Assembly: GCF_000523235.1 (NCBI RefSeq)
Contig: NZ_CP006850.1
Coordinates: forward strand, 8,246,001 to 8,310,000
DNA: 64,000 nucleotides
Reading direction: 5' to 3'
Source: Nocardia nova SH22a
GTDB taxonomy: Bacteria > Actinomycetota > Actinomycetes > Mycobacteriales > Mycobacteriaceae
Position numbers and translations under genes: made by a program. The notes beneath the pieces are model-generated. The model saw only the letters and a program-made list of their open reading frames with translations. It was not told the origin of the DNA and did not search any database. Numbering within the stretch: position 1 is the stretch's first letter; every line of letters starts with the position of its first letter. Of this stretch, positions 51,351 to 59,981 are shown piece by piece.

Positions 51351-51360
51351 GGTACCGGGC

Positions 51361-51948
51361 ATGATCATCGTGAGCACCGACGGATCCTGCCTGCGTAACC
51401 CCGGCGGCGCCATCGGCTGGGCGTGGGTGGATCATCAGGGCGGTTCGGCCAGCGCCGGCGCCGCCTCGGGAACCAATCAGGTCGCGGAGCTACGTGCCGT
51501 TCTCGAGGCCATCCGAGCTCATCCGGGTGGTGAGCCGTTGTTCATCGAGAGCGATTCGCTGTACGCGATCAAATGCGCCTCGGAATGGCTACCCGGCTGG
51601 CGTCGCAACGGCTGGCGCACCGCGACCGGCAGTCCGGTCAAGAACGTCGAACTCGTCCGGTGGATCGACCACGCCATCTCCACCCGGCCCGGCCCGGTGC
51701 GGTTCCGCTGGGTCCGCGGACATGTCGGCAACTACTTCAACGAACAGGCCGATCAGCTGGCCGGTGCGGCCGCCCGCGAGGCGGCCGCGGCCCGCGACGC
51801 GGCACCCGACGGTATCGACGATCTACCCCCGCTACCGCCCGCGGTGGCCGGACCCACGCCCCCGGTGATGACCGACAACACGGTCACGACACCGCTGCGC
51901 ACGGTCTCCGCGAAAGCCGATACGACGGACACGCTCACGCTGTTCTGA
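51361..51948 (+). CDS. Ribonuclease HI family protein
   Basis: A 195-residue protein. The RNase H core contains the acidic residues: STDGSC (first Asp), NQVAELRAVLEAI (Glu), IESDSLYAIK (Asp) and NEQADQLAGAAA (last Asp), and the HVGNYFNEQAD block. It removes RNA in RNA-DNA hybrids. After residue ~140 there is a Pro/Thr-rich tail (LPPLPPAVAGPTPPVMTDNT, DTTDTLTLF) with no clear domain. The start is an ATG without a strong ribosome binding site. Length is slightly greater than typical. Confidence 0.93.
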   Translation: MIIVSTDGSCLRNPGGAIGWAWVDHQGGSASAGAASGTNQVAELRAVLEAIRAHPGGEPLFIESDSLYAIKCASEWLPGWRRNGWRTATGSPVKNVELVRWIDHAISTRPGPVRFRWVRGHVGNYFNEQADQLAGAAAREAAAARDAAPDGIDDLPPLPPAVAGPTPPVMTDNTVTTPLRTVSAKADTTDTLTLF

Positions 51949-51973
51949 CCGGCCACAATCCAACCGAATGCTT

Positions 51974-51999
51974 CCGGCGGTGGTGGGTCGGCCCACCGC
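51974..51999 (+). terminator. Hairpin after the RNase H gene
   Basis: CCGGCGGTGG (from about 51974) pairs with CCACCGCCGG, about 25 bases downstream of the RNase H stop. Confidence 0.55.
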
Positions 52000-52027
52000 C
52001 GGAGGCGCTCGGTGTCCAACCCTCTGC

Positions 52028-52077
52028 ACGAACGTGTGCGGCCCGCGGCGTAATCGCCGCGGGCCGCACACGTTCGT
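52028..52077. terminator. Perfect 23-bp hairpin between the RNase H gene and the mce operon
   Basis: The arm at 52028-52050 is exactly complementary to 52055-52077 with a TAAT loop. It lies 10 bases from the last mce-operon gene stop and between convergent units, so it probably ends transcription from both sides. Confidence 0.85.
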
Positions 52078-52086
52078 CGGATTCGT

Positions 52087-53037
52087 TCAGTTACCAGGTG
52101 CAGGCGCCGGGGCCTGCGGGGCGGGCGCGCCTTCGTTGGCCTGCGGGGCGGTACCGGGCGCGGGCTGTCCGGCTCCCGGGACCGACGGGCCCATACCCTT
52201 GGTGACCGGCGAGTCGAACTTGGCCACCAGCCATTTGCCGTCGTGCTTCTCCAGCGAGGCCACACCCGAGATGGTGATCTTGCTGGGCTGCTGAACGGCC
52301 TGGTTGGTCTGCTCCTGAGTGATGACCAGGACGACATTGGCCTGACTGTCGTTACCGGACTCCCACGCGCAGTGGATCTCGTCCAGCTTCGACTTGGCCT
52401 GCACGCTGACCATGGCCTGCTTCAACGTGTCCGAGGCGTCGCCCCAGAACTTGGCCCATTCACCCGTCGACTTGTCCTTGACGCCGGCGAAGTAGGGGTC
52501 CAGGTTCTTCGCGTCGTAACTGGCGACCGCCTTGCCGAAATCGCAGGCCGCCTGGGTGGAATCGTCGCGGTTGGCGAGCTGCTGATCCCGGTCGTCGGCC
52601 TTCATCCAGAAGGCCACCACCGCGGTGATCGCGGCGACCAGCAGTACACCGGCCGCGAACGCGGAGATGATGGGCACCCACGGCGTGCTCTTGTCCTTGG
52701 CGGCAGCGGGAGCCGGATTCTCCGGCGCCGGGGCGGCCACCGGCTGCTTGACCGTCTGCGCGTCGGAGATCGGGCTCGCGGCCGGGAGCTTCACGGTCGC
52801 ATCCGAATCGCCCGCCTCGGACGAGTCCTCGGCTTTCGCGGCGGTATCGGCGCCCGTCGAGGTCTCCGCCTTGCTGTCGGAAGCCTTACCAGCGGTCTCG
52901 GCCGACGCGTCCGAATCGAACTTGACCGTTGCGTCCGCGGCGGTGCTGTCTTGCGAATCGACCTTCTCGGTCGACTCGGCATCGTTTTTCGCCTTGTCCT
53001 TGGCGGTGTCGTCATCGGACATGTATCGATCTGTCAC
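52087..53037 (-). CDS. Mce-associated membrane protein
   Basis: About 316 residues. A long acidic, Ala/Asp/Ser-rich N-terminal tail (SDDDTAKDKAKNDAESTEKV ...) precedes one membrane helix (WVPIISAFAAGVLLVAAITAVVAF, near residues 122-145). An extracytoplasmic domain of Mce-associated type follows (DFGKAVASYDAKNLDPYFAGVKDKSTGEWAKFW), then a Pro-rich C-terminus. Start is GTG 53037 or ATG 53022, and neither has good spacing. It is the last gene of the mce cluster; such proteins stabilise the Mce complex in mycobacteria. Confidence 0.82.
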   Translation of the reverse strand: MTDRYMSDDDTAKDKAKNDAESTEKVDSQDSTAADATVKFDSDASAETAGKASDSKAETSTGADTAAKAEDSSEAGDSDATVKLPAASPISDAQTVKQPVAAPAPENPAPAAAKDKSTPWVPIISAFAAGVLLVAAITAVVAFWMKADDRDQQLANRDDSTQAACDFGKAVASYDAKNLDPYFAGVKDKSTGEWAKFWGDASDTLKQAMVSVQAKSKLDEIHCAWESGNDSQANVVLVITQEQTNQAVQQPSKITISGVASLEKHDGKWLVAKFDSPVTKGMGPSVPGAGQPAPGTAPQANEGAPAPQAPAPAPGN

Positions 53038-53082
53038 CTTCCCGACGCGTCGAACCGCGCCGTATGTTTCGGGCCACTCTAC

Positions 53083-54252
53083 TCATTTCACCGGCGGCAG
53101 GGTCCGCTCGTTGGGGTTGACGCCGGCCGGCATCTGCGCCCCGTTGTTCGGGACGTCGGGCCGCGGCGCATTCGCCGAACCACGGATCTGCTGATCCGGC
53201 GGGGGGTTGGTGCAGTAGTTCCACTTCGGCAGCGAGCCGTCCTGCACCACATACGGTGCCACAGGTGTATGCGCGTACTGGCAGAAGGGGCGCGGCCAGA
53301 TGTCGACGATGGTATAGAACTCGTTGTCGTGGGCCGGCACCCCGATCGCCGAACTGCCGACCACGAGCGACGGGAACAGAGCCCGCAGCGCGGGCAACCG
53401 CAGTTGGGCGGCCCGGGTCATCGCCACGAAGTTGGTGGACAGGCTGGTGACCGGATCGGTGATCTGATCCAGCGTCGCACCCAGCGACTGCATCTGGCCC
53501 GGCGCCTGGTCCAGCAGTTTGCGCAGTTCGTCGTTGGCGTTGTTGAACTGGTTGAACAGCGTCGACGAATTGCGCGTCAACGTGCTCAGATCGGGTTGCG
53601 CGTTCGAGGTCGTCGACGCGATCACCTGAAGGTTCTTCAGCAGATTGGTGGTCTGCGGCAGCAGATTGTCCAGACCGGCGGTCACCAGGCTCAGCGCGTC
53701 GATCATGTCGCGCAACTGATCCGGGCCGCCGCTCAGTGCGGTGTCGAATTCGGTGAGGATGGTGCTGAACCGATCGGGATCGATCTGATCGAAGAAACCA
53801 CTGGCGTTGACCAGCACATCCGACACCGGAGTCGGGGTCTGCACCTTCTGCGGATCGAACTGGATCACCGCCCCGTCCTTCAGGAACGGGCCCTGATCGG
53901 TATTCGGCTGGAAATCGACGTACTGCTCACCGGCGGCCGACAGCGCGTGCACGACCACCTGGGTGGCGACCGGGATCTTGTAGCGCGTGTCGATCTCGGT
54001 CTCGGCCGCGATCGACGCACCTTGGTTCGTGAGCTTGATGGAGTTCACCTTGCCGATCCGGAAACCACGCAGCGTCACGTCGTTTCCGGGCTGCAGGCCA
54101 CCGGATCGGTCCAGCGAGACCGTCACCGTGTAGGTGCTGCGCAGCGGGTTGATCCGCATGACGCTCACCGCCAGGTACGACGCGCCGATCACGAAGACCA
54201 CCACCAGTCCCAGTGCGGACAGCAGCAGTTTGTGTTGCCGTAGCCAGCTCAT
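53083..54252 (-). CDS. mceF: Mce family protein MceF
   Basis: A 389-residue envelope protein. An N-terminal anchor (KLLLSALGLVVVFVIGASYLAV) is followed by the MlaD-like MCE domain (SLDRSGGLQPGNDVTLRGFRIGKVNSIKL, residues ~45-115) and a long helical region (NASGFFDQIDPDRFSTILTE, LLDQAPGQMQSLGATLDQI). It ends in a Pro-rich tail. MceF is the last of the six subunits that form a lipid-conducting tube across the cell wall; starts at an ATGA overlap with mceE. Confidence 0.93.
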   Translation of the reverse strand: MSWLRQHKLLLSALGLVVVFVIGASYLAVSVMRINPLRSTYTVTVSLDRSGGLQPGNDVTLRGFRIGKVNSIKLTNQGASIAAETEIDTRYKIPVATQVVVHALSAAGEQYVDFQPNTDQGPFLKDGAVIQFDPQKVQTPTPVSDVLVNASGFFDQIDPDRFSTILTEFDTALSGGPDQLRDMIDALSLVTAGLDNLLPQTTNLLKNLQVIASTTSNAQPDLSTLTRNSSTLFNQFNNANDELRKLLDQAPGQMQSLGATLDQITDPVTSLSTNFVAMTRAAQLRLPALRALFPSLVVGSSAIGVPAHDNEFYTIVDIWPRPFCQYAHTPVAPYVVQDGSLPKWNYCTNPPPDQQIRGSANAPRPDVPNNGAQMPAGVNPNERTLPPVK

Positions 54253-55358
54253 CGGTGGCCCCCTGTTACTCGGCCGTAGACGATCTGCAGCACCTGGATC
54301 AAACTGCCCGTCAAATCCTGCACGTCACGCACATCCCAGACCTTGTTGTTCGGCGCGTCGGTGATGGCGCCGACATCGAGATTGGTCAGGATTCCGGCCA
54401 CGGCGAGAGTACTGCCCTCGAACGAGGCGTCGGCCTTCGGACGCACCTCGTGGATGGCGTCCAGCGCCGGTCCGAGGGTGTTGCTCGTCTGCGACAGCGC
54501 GTCCATGAGTTTGTGCACGTTGTCCAGCAGCCCGGCCAGCTGATCGTGGCTGGTGTCGGCGTAGTCGCCGAGTGCCGCGCTGGTGGTGGAGATCTTGCCG
54601 AGCAGATCACCGATCTGCTTGTTGTTCTCGGCGATCGCACCGATCATCTGCGGCAGGGTGTCGGCCACCTGTCCCAGCTGATTGTGATTGGCCTCGATGG
54701 TGTTGGCCAGCGCGTCGAACCCGTTGAGCACACTGTCGATTCGATCGCTGTCGGCGTGCAGGGTGCCGGTCACGCTCGTCATCTGCTTGATCAGATTGGC
54801 GAGCTGATCGGGCCTGCCGCCGACCACCGAATCCAGCTCCGAGGTGAGTTTGGTCAGTGCCGCGACACCGCCGCCGTTGAACAGCATCGACACCGACAGC
54901 AGCAGTTCCTCGACCGTGGCGCCAGCGGAGGTGTGGTCGATGCCGATGGTGTCGCCGCTCTTCAGCATCTGGGTGTTCGCATCGGATTTCGGCTTCGACA
55001 GTGCGACGAACACATCGCCGAGCGGAGTCGCCTGCCGCAGTTCCGCGGTGGAGTCCACCGGGAGGGTGATGTCCTTGCGGACGTCCATATCGACGATGGC
55101 CTGGTAGTTCTTGGTTTCGATGTGGGTGACCACACCGACATCGGAACCACCGATCTTCACCTTGGCCTGATCCGGCAGATTGAGCGCGTTGGCGAATATC
55201 GCGTGCACGGTGTAGGTCTCACCGGACTGCCCCGGTTTGGGCAGCGGCAGACTGTCCACGGTCAAACCACAGCCGGAGGCCAGGACGGTCGCGGAGATCC
55301 CGAGTGCCAGGGAGGTCCGGCCGATCGCGGTGCGCCGCAGGCGCTTCGATCCCATCAT
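54249..55358 (-). CDS. mceE: Mce family lipoprotein MceE (LprN-like)
   Basis: A 369-residue lipoprotein. The signal peptide ends in a lipobox (ATVLASGCGL, Cys about residue 30). The MCE domain (YTVHAIFANALNLPDQAKVKIGGSDVGVVTHI) and an extended helical region follow (LLGKISTTSAALGDYADTSHDQLAGLLDN). Starts at ATG 55358, overlapping the mceD stop (ATGA). The lipid anchor is expected to fix the complex to the outer leaflet of the plasma membrane. Confidence 0.93.
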   Translation of the reverse strand: MMGSKRLRRTAIGRTSLALGISATVLASGCGLTVDSLPLPKPGQSGETYTVHAIFANALNLPDQAKVKIGGSDVGVVTHIETKNYQAIVDMDVRKDITLPVDSTAELRQATPLGDVFVALSKPKSDANTQMLKSGDTIGIDHTSAGATVEELLLSVSMLFNGGGVAALTKLTSELDSVVGGRPDQLANLIKQMTSVTGTLHADSDRIDSVLNGFDALANTIEANHNQLGQVADTLPQMIGAIAENNKQIGDLLGKISTTSAALGDYADTSHDQLAGLLDNVHKLMDALSQTSNTLGPALDAIHEVRPKADASFEGSTLAVAGILTNLDVGAITDAPNNKVWDVRDVQDLTGSLIQVLQIVYGRVTGGHR

Positions 55359-56440
55359 TTCGTCAGTCCCAACAGTGCGGCGGACAATCCGAGGTCGGGC
55401 CCGAAGTCCTCGATCTTGCCGGTCCGGCAACCGTCGGACTTCATCTGGATTCGCTCGCAGAAGAGGCTGACGATCTCACCGGACAGAGCAGTACCGAGAA
55501 CCGCGTGCAGGCGGATGTAGCCGTGCTCACGATTCATCGCCCGGTCCATGTTCTGCAGCAGCAGCGGCGCCAGGTCGACCGTTTCGGTGAGGCCCGCGGC
55601 ATTCTGCCGGAGCTGTTCGGTCACCGCGGTGAGCCCGGTCAGACTCGAGGACAACTGATCCTTGTACTGACCGAAGACCCCGCTGGTGTTGGCCAGGAAG
55701 CTGTTGAGCTGGTCCAGGGTGGCTTGCAGCCCCGGCGCCTGCTCGGCCAGCAGCGACGACATCTGCGTCACCTGGTTGCTGAAGTCGCGGACGGATTTGT
55801 CGTTGTCGGCCAGCATCGAGGTCAACTCGTTGAGCTTGATGATGATGGTCGAGATCGCGTCCTTGTTGTCCACACCGACTTTCAGCGCACCCGACAACGC
55901 GGAGAGCGTGTCCCGGATCTTCTCGCCTTGGCCGTTGACCATGTCGAAGAGCAGGGTGCCCGACAGCGGTCCCTGCGTCTGGCCCGGAGCGGGCTTCAGC
56001 GCGTCGGTGAACTGGTCGATGGTCTTGATCATCGTGTCCAGTTCGACCGGGGTGCGGGTCTGCTGCACGGTCAGGTGCGTGTTGTCGGGCAGCTTCGGGC
56101 CGCCGGTGTAGCGCGGGGTGAGCTCGATGTGGCGATCGGTCACGATCGACGGCGAAATGATCGCCGCTGTCACGTTTTTCGGAATGTCCACATCGTGGTT
56201 CACCGTCATGTGCACCTCGACGTATTCACCCTTGGGGATGATCTTGTCGATCTTGCCGACCTCGAGGCCGAGCACGGTGATCGGATTGCCCTCGAAAATG
56301 CCTGCGATATTGCGGAAGTCGGCGGTGATGTGGGTGGAACCACCCACCGCGTTCTGCACCGAACCGCAGCTGCCGAGTACGAGCATCGCGGCGCCGATGG
56401 CCGTCACCTTGAGTGCCCGCGAGAGTTTGGTCAGCTTCAT
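55355..56440 (-). CDS. mceD: Mce family lipoprotein MceD
   Basis: A 361-residue protein from ATG 56440. It also has a lipobox (AAMLVLGSCGSVQ, Cys about residue 25), which is more usual in MceE than MceD. The MCE domain contains ADFRNIAGIFEGNPITVLGLEVGKIDKI; a long helical stretch (KLNELTSMLADNDKSVRDFSNQVTQM) and a Cys-containing C-terminal end (LFCERIQMKSDGCRTG) follow. The ATGA overlap with mceC shows tight coupling. Confidence 0.92.
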   Translation of the reverse strand: MKLTKLSRALKVTAIGAAMLVLGSCGSVQNAVGGSTHITADFRNIAGIFEGNPITVLGLEVGKIDKIIPKGEYVEVHMTVNHDVDIPKNVTAAIISPSIVTDRHIELTPRYTGGPKLPDNTHLTVQQTRTPVELDTMIKTIDQFTDALKPAPGQTQGPLSGTLLFDMVNGQGEKIRDTLSALSGALKVGVDNKDAISTIIIKLNELTSMLADNDKSVRDFSNQVTQMSSLLAEQAPGLQATLDQLNSFLANTSGVFGQYKDQLSSSLTGLTAVTEQLRQNAAGLTETVDLAPLLLQNMDRAMNREHGYIRLHAVLGTALSGEIVSLFCERIQMKSDGCRTGKIEDFGPDLGLSAALLGLTK

Positions 56441-57444
56441 CCCTGGCACCCCTCGATCACTCGCGCGAAGCACAACCAGTTGTCCGGGAACAGCCACGGC
56501 AGGCCGACCTCGCCGTAGGGCCCGTTGCCGAACACATTGTTGAACTGCCGCACCGCAACCGGTGTGATCTGCAGGAACCGGTCCAGGTTGTCCTTGTTCT
56601 TCTGCAGGCCCTGGGCCATGGTGTTGAGCTGTTCGATCGTCGGGCCGATCTGGTTGTTGTTCTCCGCACCGATCTGCTGCAGCTGCTTGGTCAAGGTCGC
56701 GACATTGTCGAGCAGTTGCGTGATCAGGCTCTGGCGCTCCATCACCCGACCGGCGATGGCCTCACCCTGGGTGATCACCAGCAGCACACTGTTGCGGTTG
56801 TCGCCCAGGATCTTGGTGACCCGGTCGAGGTCCTTGAGCAGCCCGTCGACCTGATCGCGGCGATCGTTGATCGTCTTCGCCAGGGCGCCGACACTGTCGA
56901 GTGCCTGCGCGGTCAGCTGCGGTGAACCGTCGATCTGATCGCCGAGCACCTTCAGCGATTCGCTCAGTTTCTGGGTGTCGAGGGCCTCGAACTTCGGGGT
57001 TCCGATCTGCACCACGTCGGCCAGATCGTAGGGAACCTTGGTGTTGGACTTGTGAATTCGCCCGCCGGGCAGCCCCTTGCCGTTACCCGGATCGAGGTCG
57101 ATGTACCGGGCGCCCAGCAGGGTGGCCATCTTGATGGAGGCGCGGGCATCCGGGCCGAGCTTCACATCGTTGTTGACCTGCAGGGTGATCAGCACGTGAT
57201 CGCCCTCCAGCTTCTGCGCACCCACGGTGCCCACCGGCACACCGGCGACATTGATCTTGTCACCGGTTCGCACCCCGGCCGTCTGCACGAATTCCGCTTG
57301 GATGTCGCGGGTGCCGACGCCGAGTTTCTTGTAGCCGGTGGAGACCACCAGCAGGACCACGATCAGCGCGGCGCCGACGACACCGAGCCAGAAGTAGCGA
57401 TTGCCCTGGAACCGATCACGGATCCGCTTACCGAATTTCGTCAT
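56437..57444 (-). CDS. mceC: Mce family protein MceC
   Basis: A 335-residue protein from ATG 57444 (ATGA overlap with mceB). One N-terminal membrane helix (YFWLGVVGAALIVVLLVVSTGY), an MCE domain (FVQTAGVRTGDKINVAGVPVGTVGAQKL) and helical repeats (LTKQLQQIGAENNNQIGPTIEQLNTMAQGLQ) make up the body. It ends in FARVIEGCQG, with an earlier LCFARV cysteine that could pair. Position in the order identifies it as the C subunit. Confidence 0.92.
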   Translation of the reverse strand: MTKFGKRIRDRFQGNRYFWLGVVGAALIVVLLVVSTGYKKLGVGTRDIQAEFVQTAGVRTGDKINVAGVPVGTVGAQKLEGDHVLITLQVNNDVKLGPDARASIKMATLLGARYIDLDPGNGKGLPGGRIHKSNTKVPYDLADVVQIGTPKFEALDTQKLSESLKVLGDQIDGSPQLTAQALDSVGALAKTINDRRDQVDGLLKDLDRVTKILGDNRNSVLLVITQGEAIAGRVMERQSLITQLLDNVATLTKQLQQIGAENNNQIGPTIEQLNTMAQGLQKNKDNLDRFLQITPVAVRQFNNVFGNGPYGEVGLPWLFPDNWLCFARVIEGCQG

Positions 57445-58469
57445 GGGCGGCACACCGCCGAATGCGAGGGTCCGCCGATCTGGGGGACGAGTCCGCGCGG
57501 CAGCAGAACGCCGTACAGGGAGACGTCCAGGCTGCAGAGATAGGCGTCGGCCATGGTGCCGTTGGAGGTGAACTTACCGACATCGGACAGGACGCCCGGC
57601 ATATCGACCGCGGCCTGATCGAGCTTGGGGCCGTTGGCGATCAGCATGGCGAAGGCCGCATTGGAGGAGTTCTGCGCCGCCGCGATCTTGGGCTGAACCT
57701 GATCGATCATGTTCACCAGGGAGGTGGTGGCATTCGCGATCTGGACCGTCGATGCCTGCAACGACTGTCCTTGGTCGTACAGGCCGCCGATCAGCGATCG
57801 GGTCTGAGTCACCAGCGTCTCCAATTCATCACCTCGTTTCGCCAGTCCGGACATCACTGCCGACAGGTTGGTGATCACATCGGACAGAATCACGTCGCGT
57901 CGCTGGAAATCACCGGCCAAGGCGGCGGCCTGGGTGATGAACGAGCTCAGCGACACACCGTCACCCTGCAGTGCCTGGATGAAAGTGTTGGACAGGCTGT
58001 TGACCTGCTCGGGACGCAGGGTGTCGAACAGCGGCTGGAATCCGTTGAGCAGACCCGAGATATCGAAGGACGGCTCCGTCCGTTCGACCGGGATCGTGGC
58101 ACCGGCGCGCAGCCGCGAATTGTCGCCCTTGTCGCCCGGCTGCAGCGCGACATAGCGCTGACCGATCAGATTCTGATACCGGACCAGGGCCTTGGTATTG
58201 CCGTACACCGTCTGATCACGCTGCACGATGAACGACACCTTGGCGGCGTGCTGTCCTTCGACCTCGATATCGGTGACCTTGCCGACTCGCACGCCCGCCA
58301 TCCGGACGTCGTCGCCCTTCCGCAGGCCGAGGACGTCGGTGAAGACGGCCGAGTAGGTGTTGGTCGAGCCGGATACCGTGCGCGCCAGCGTATTCCAGAT
58401 GAGCACGGTCACCAGGACCGAGACGATGGCGAAGATACCGAACCCGATCAGCGGCTTGCGAATGCTCAT
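57441..58469 (-). CDS. mceB: Mce family protein MceB
   Basis: A 342-residue protein. An N-terminal helix (LIGFGIFAIVSVLVTVLIW) is followed by an MCE domain (YSAVFTDVLGLRKGDDVRMAGVRVGKVTDI) and helices (LSAVMSGLAKRGDELETLVTQTRSLIGGLYDQ). C-terminal cysteines are in DAYLCSLD and SAVCRP. It overlaps mceA by 4 bases (ATGA). One of six subunits of the substrate-conducting assembly. Confidence 0.93.
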   Translation of the reverse strand: MSIRKPLIGFGIFAIVSVLVTVLIWNTLARTVSGSTNTYSAVFTDVLGLRKGDDVRMAGVRVGKVTDIEVEGQHAAKVSFIVQRDQTVYGNTKALVRYQNLIGQRYVALQPGDKGDNSRLRAGATIPVERTEPSFDISGLLNGFQPLFDTLRPEQVNSLSNTFIQALQGDGVSLSSFITQAAALAGDFQRRDVILSDVITNLSAVMSGLAKRGDELETLVTQTRSLIGGLYDQGQSLQASTVQIANATTSLVNMIDQVQPKIAAAQNSSNAAFAMLIANGPKLDQAAVDMPGVLSDVGKFTSNGTMADAYLCSLDVSLYGVLLPRGLVPQIGGPSHSAVCRP

Positions 58470-59971
58470 GAGCGCGCACCGCCCTCGGATACTTGCAAGG
58501 TTCCACCCCTCAGGATCGAGCTCATCAGCATGTATTCGGCCGTCGTGGGATCACGGCCCAGAATCTGCGCCATCGCGTCCCGCCCGGTGTAGTAGGCGAC
58601 CGCGCCGGCGTGCGGCTTCGTCGCATCCGCTGCGGGGGCGGCGGCCGGTGCGGGCTGCGGCGCCGGTAGACCCGGCAGTCCCGGCAGCGCGGGCAGCTGC
58701 GGGAACAGGCCGCCCAGCGGAGTTCCCGCGAAGGGGGCGCCCGGCTGCGATCCCTGCTGCGGCGCGGCGGTCTGCGAGTTGTCGCCGCTGGTCACGCCCG
58801 GGATGTCGGGCAGACCCGGCATCGGCGGCAGCTTCGGCAGGCCCTGTGCGGAGTCGAGGGTGCGCGGCCTCAGCGACGGCGTCGGCGGCCCCACATCGGC
58901 GACCTCCGGAGCGGTCAGACAGCTCGGCCCGGCGAGATCGCCGTAGCGCGGGCAGTCCGAGCGGTCGTAGGGCTTGAACGGCGTCAGGTCCAGTCCGAGA
59001 TTCCAGACCATCTGCTGCTGCGGACCCCAGTGGAAGGTCGTGTTCAGTTTCCGCACCGAATCGTTCAGATTCGCGATGGCCTGCGGAATCGCGGACGGAT
59101 CCTGGGCCAGCGCGCCGAACATGTCACCGGCGCCGGAGGTCAGTTCCTTGCCGACGTCGGGGTTGCGGGCGAACAGGTTGTTGACCTTGTCGACCGTGGC
59201 CGAGGAGCCGGTGATCAGACTCGCGAGTTCGCCGCGCTTGTCGGCGATGGTCTGCGCGGTCTTCACCGATTCCGACAGCGTCTGCATCAGATCGGGGGCC
59301 GACTGGTTGAGCGCGTGCATCGAGGCGGACAGATTGTCCAGGGTGCCGTCCACATCCGGGACCGCGCCGCGCACCTGGGTGAGCCAGTTGTCGAGCCGCT
59401 CGACGGTGGAACCGGGCATCCGGCCGCCGCCGTCGAGTGCGTACGACAGTGTGCTCAGCACCCGCCCCAGCTGCATCGGATCGATCTTGTTGAGGATGGT
59501 GCGGACGGTGGTGAGGGTGTCCTGCAGGGCGATGGTGCCCTGGCTGTGGTCCTCGACGATTTCCGAACCGGCCTTCAGCGAGGCGGCGTCCGGCCCGTTG
59601 TAGACGAGTTCGACCGAGGTCACGGCGAACAGGTTGCTGGGCACCACGCGGGCGGTGACATTGGCCGGGATCGACGAGAGGTAATCCGGCTTCATGTCGA
59701 TGTGCACCTGCTGGATCTCGCCCTCGGCGGCCACGGACACATCCTTGACCTCGCCGACCAGCACACCGCGGAACTTCACATCCGCGTTGGAGGGCAGTCC
59801 GTCACCGGTGGTGGTCAGGTTCGCGGTGACGCCGACCGCGGGCTTCAGGATGTAGCCCTGGTACCGGGCGAACAGGAAGCCCAGCGCGAGAACGAATACG
59901 ACGAGACCGCACGCACCCGCGATGAGCAACTGCCGCATCGTGGGACCGCGGCCACTGGGATCGATGATCAC
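58466..59971 (-). CDS. mceA: Mce family protein MceA with Pro-rich tail
   Basis: A 501-residue protein from GTG 59971, chosen because TAGGGGG lies 6 bases upstream; the ATG further in lacks one. It has a membrane helix (LLIAGACGLVVFVLALGFLF) and an MCE domain (VTANLTTTGDGLPSNADVKFRGVLVGEVKDV). The extended helical region (LNKIDPMQLGRVLSTLSYAL) leads to a Pro/Gly/Leu-rich C-terminal 120 residues (LPPMPGLPDIPG, LPALPGLPGLPAPQP) and a final AYYTGRDAMAQILG block. The long Pro-rich tail is notable. Confidence 0.93.
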   Translation of the reverse strand: MIIDPSGRGPTMRQLLIAGACGLVVFVLALGFLFARYQGYILKPAVGVTANLTTTGDGLPSNADVKFRGVLVGEVKDVSVAAEGEIQQVHIDMKPDYLSSIPANVTARVVPSNLFAVTSVELVYNGPDAASLKAGSEIVEDHSQGTIALQDTLTTVRTILNKIDPMQLGRVLSTLSYALDGGGRMPGSTVERLDNWLTQVRGAVPDVDGTLDNLSASMHALNQSAPDLMQTLSESVKTAQTIADKRGELASLITGSSATVDKVNNLFARNPDVGKELTSGAGDMFGALAQDPSAIPQAIANLNDSVRKLNTTFHWGPQQQMVWNLGLDLTPFKPYDRSDCPRYGDLAGPSCLTAPEVADVGPPTPSLRPRTLDSAQGLPKLPPMPGLPDIPGVTSGDNSQTAAPQQGSQPGAPFAGTPLGGLFPQLPALPGLPGLPAPQPAPAAAPAADATKPHAGAVAYYTGRDAMAQILGRDPTTAEYMLMSSILRGGTLQVSEGGARS

Positions 59972-59981
59972 GCGAGGCCCC

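Noticed and set aside
52243..54243. A 666-residue plus-strand frame opposite the mce genes
   Set aside because: Shadow of mceF and the Mce-associated gene; biased to Arg, Gly, Val, His and Gln.
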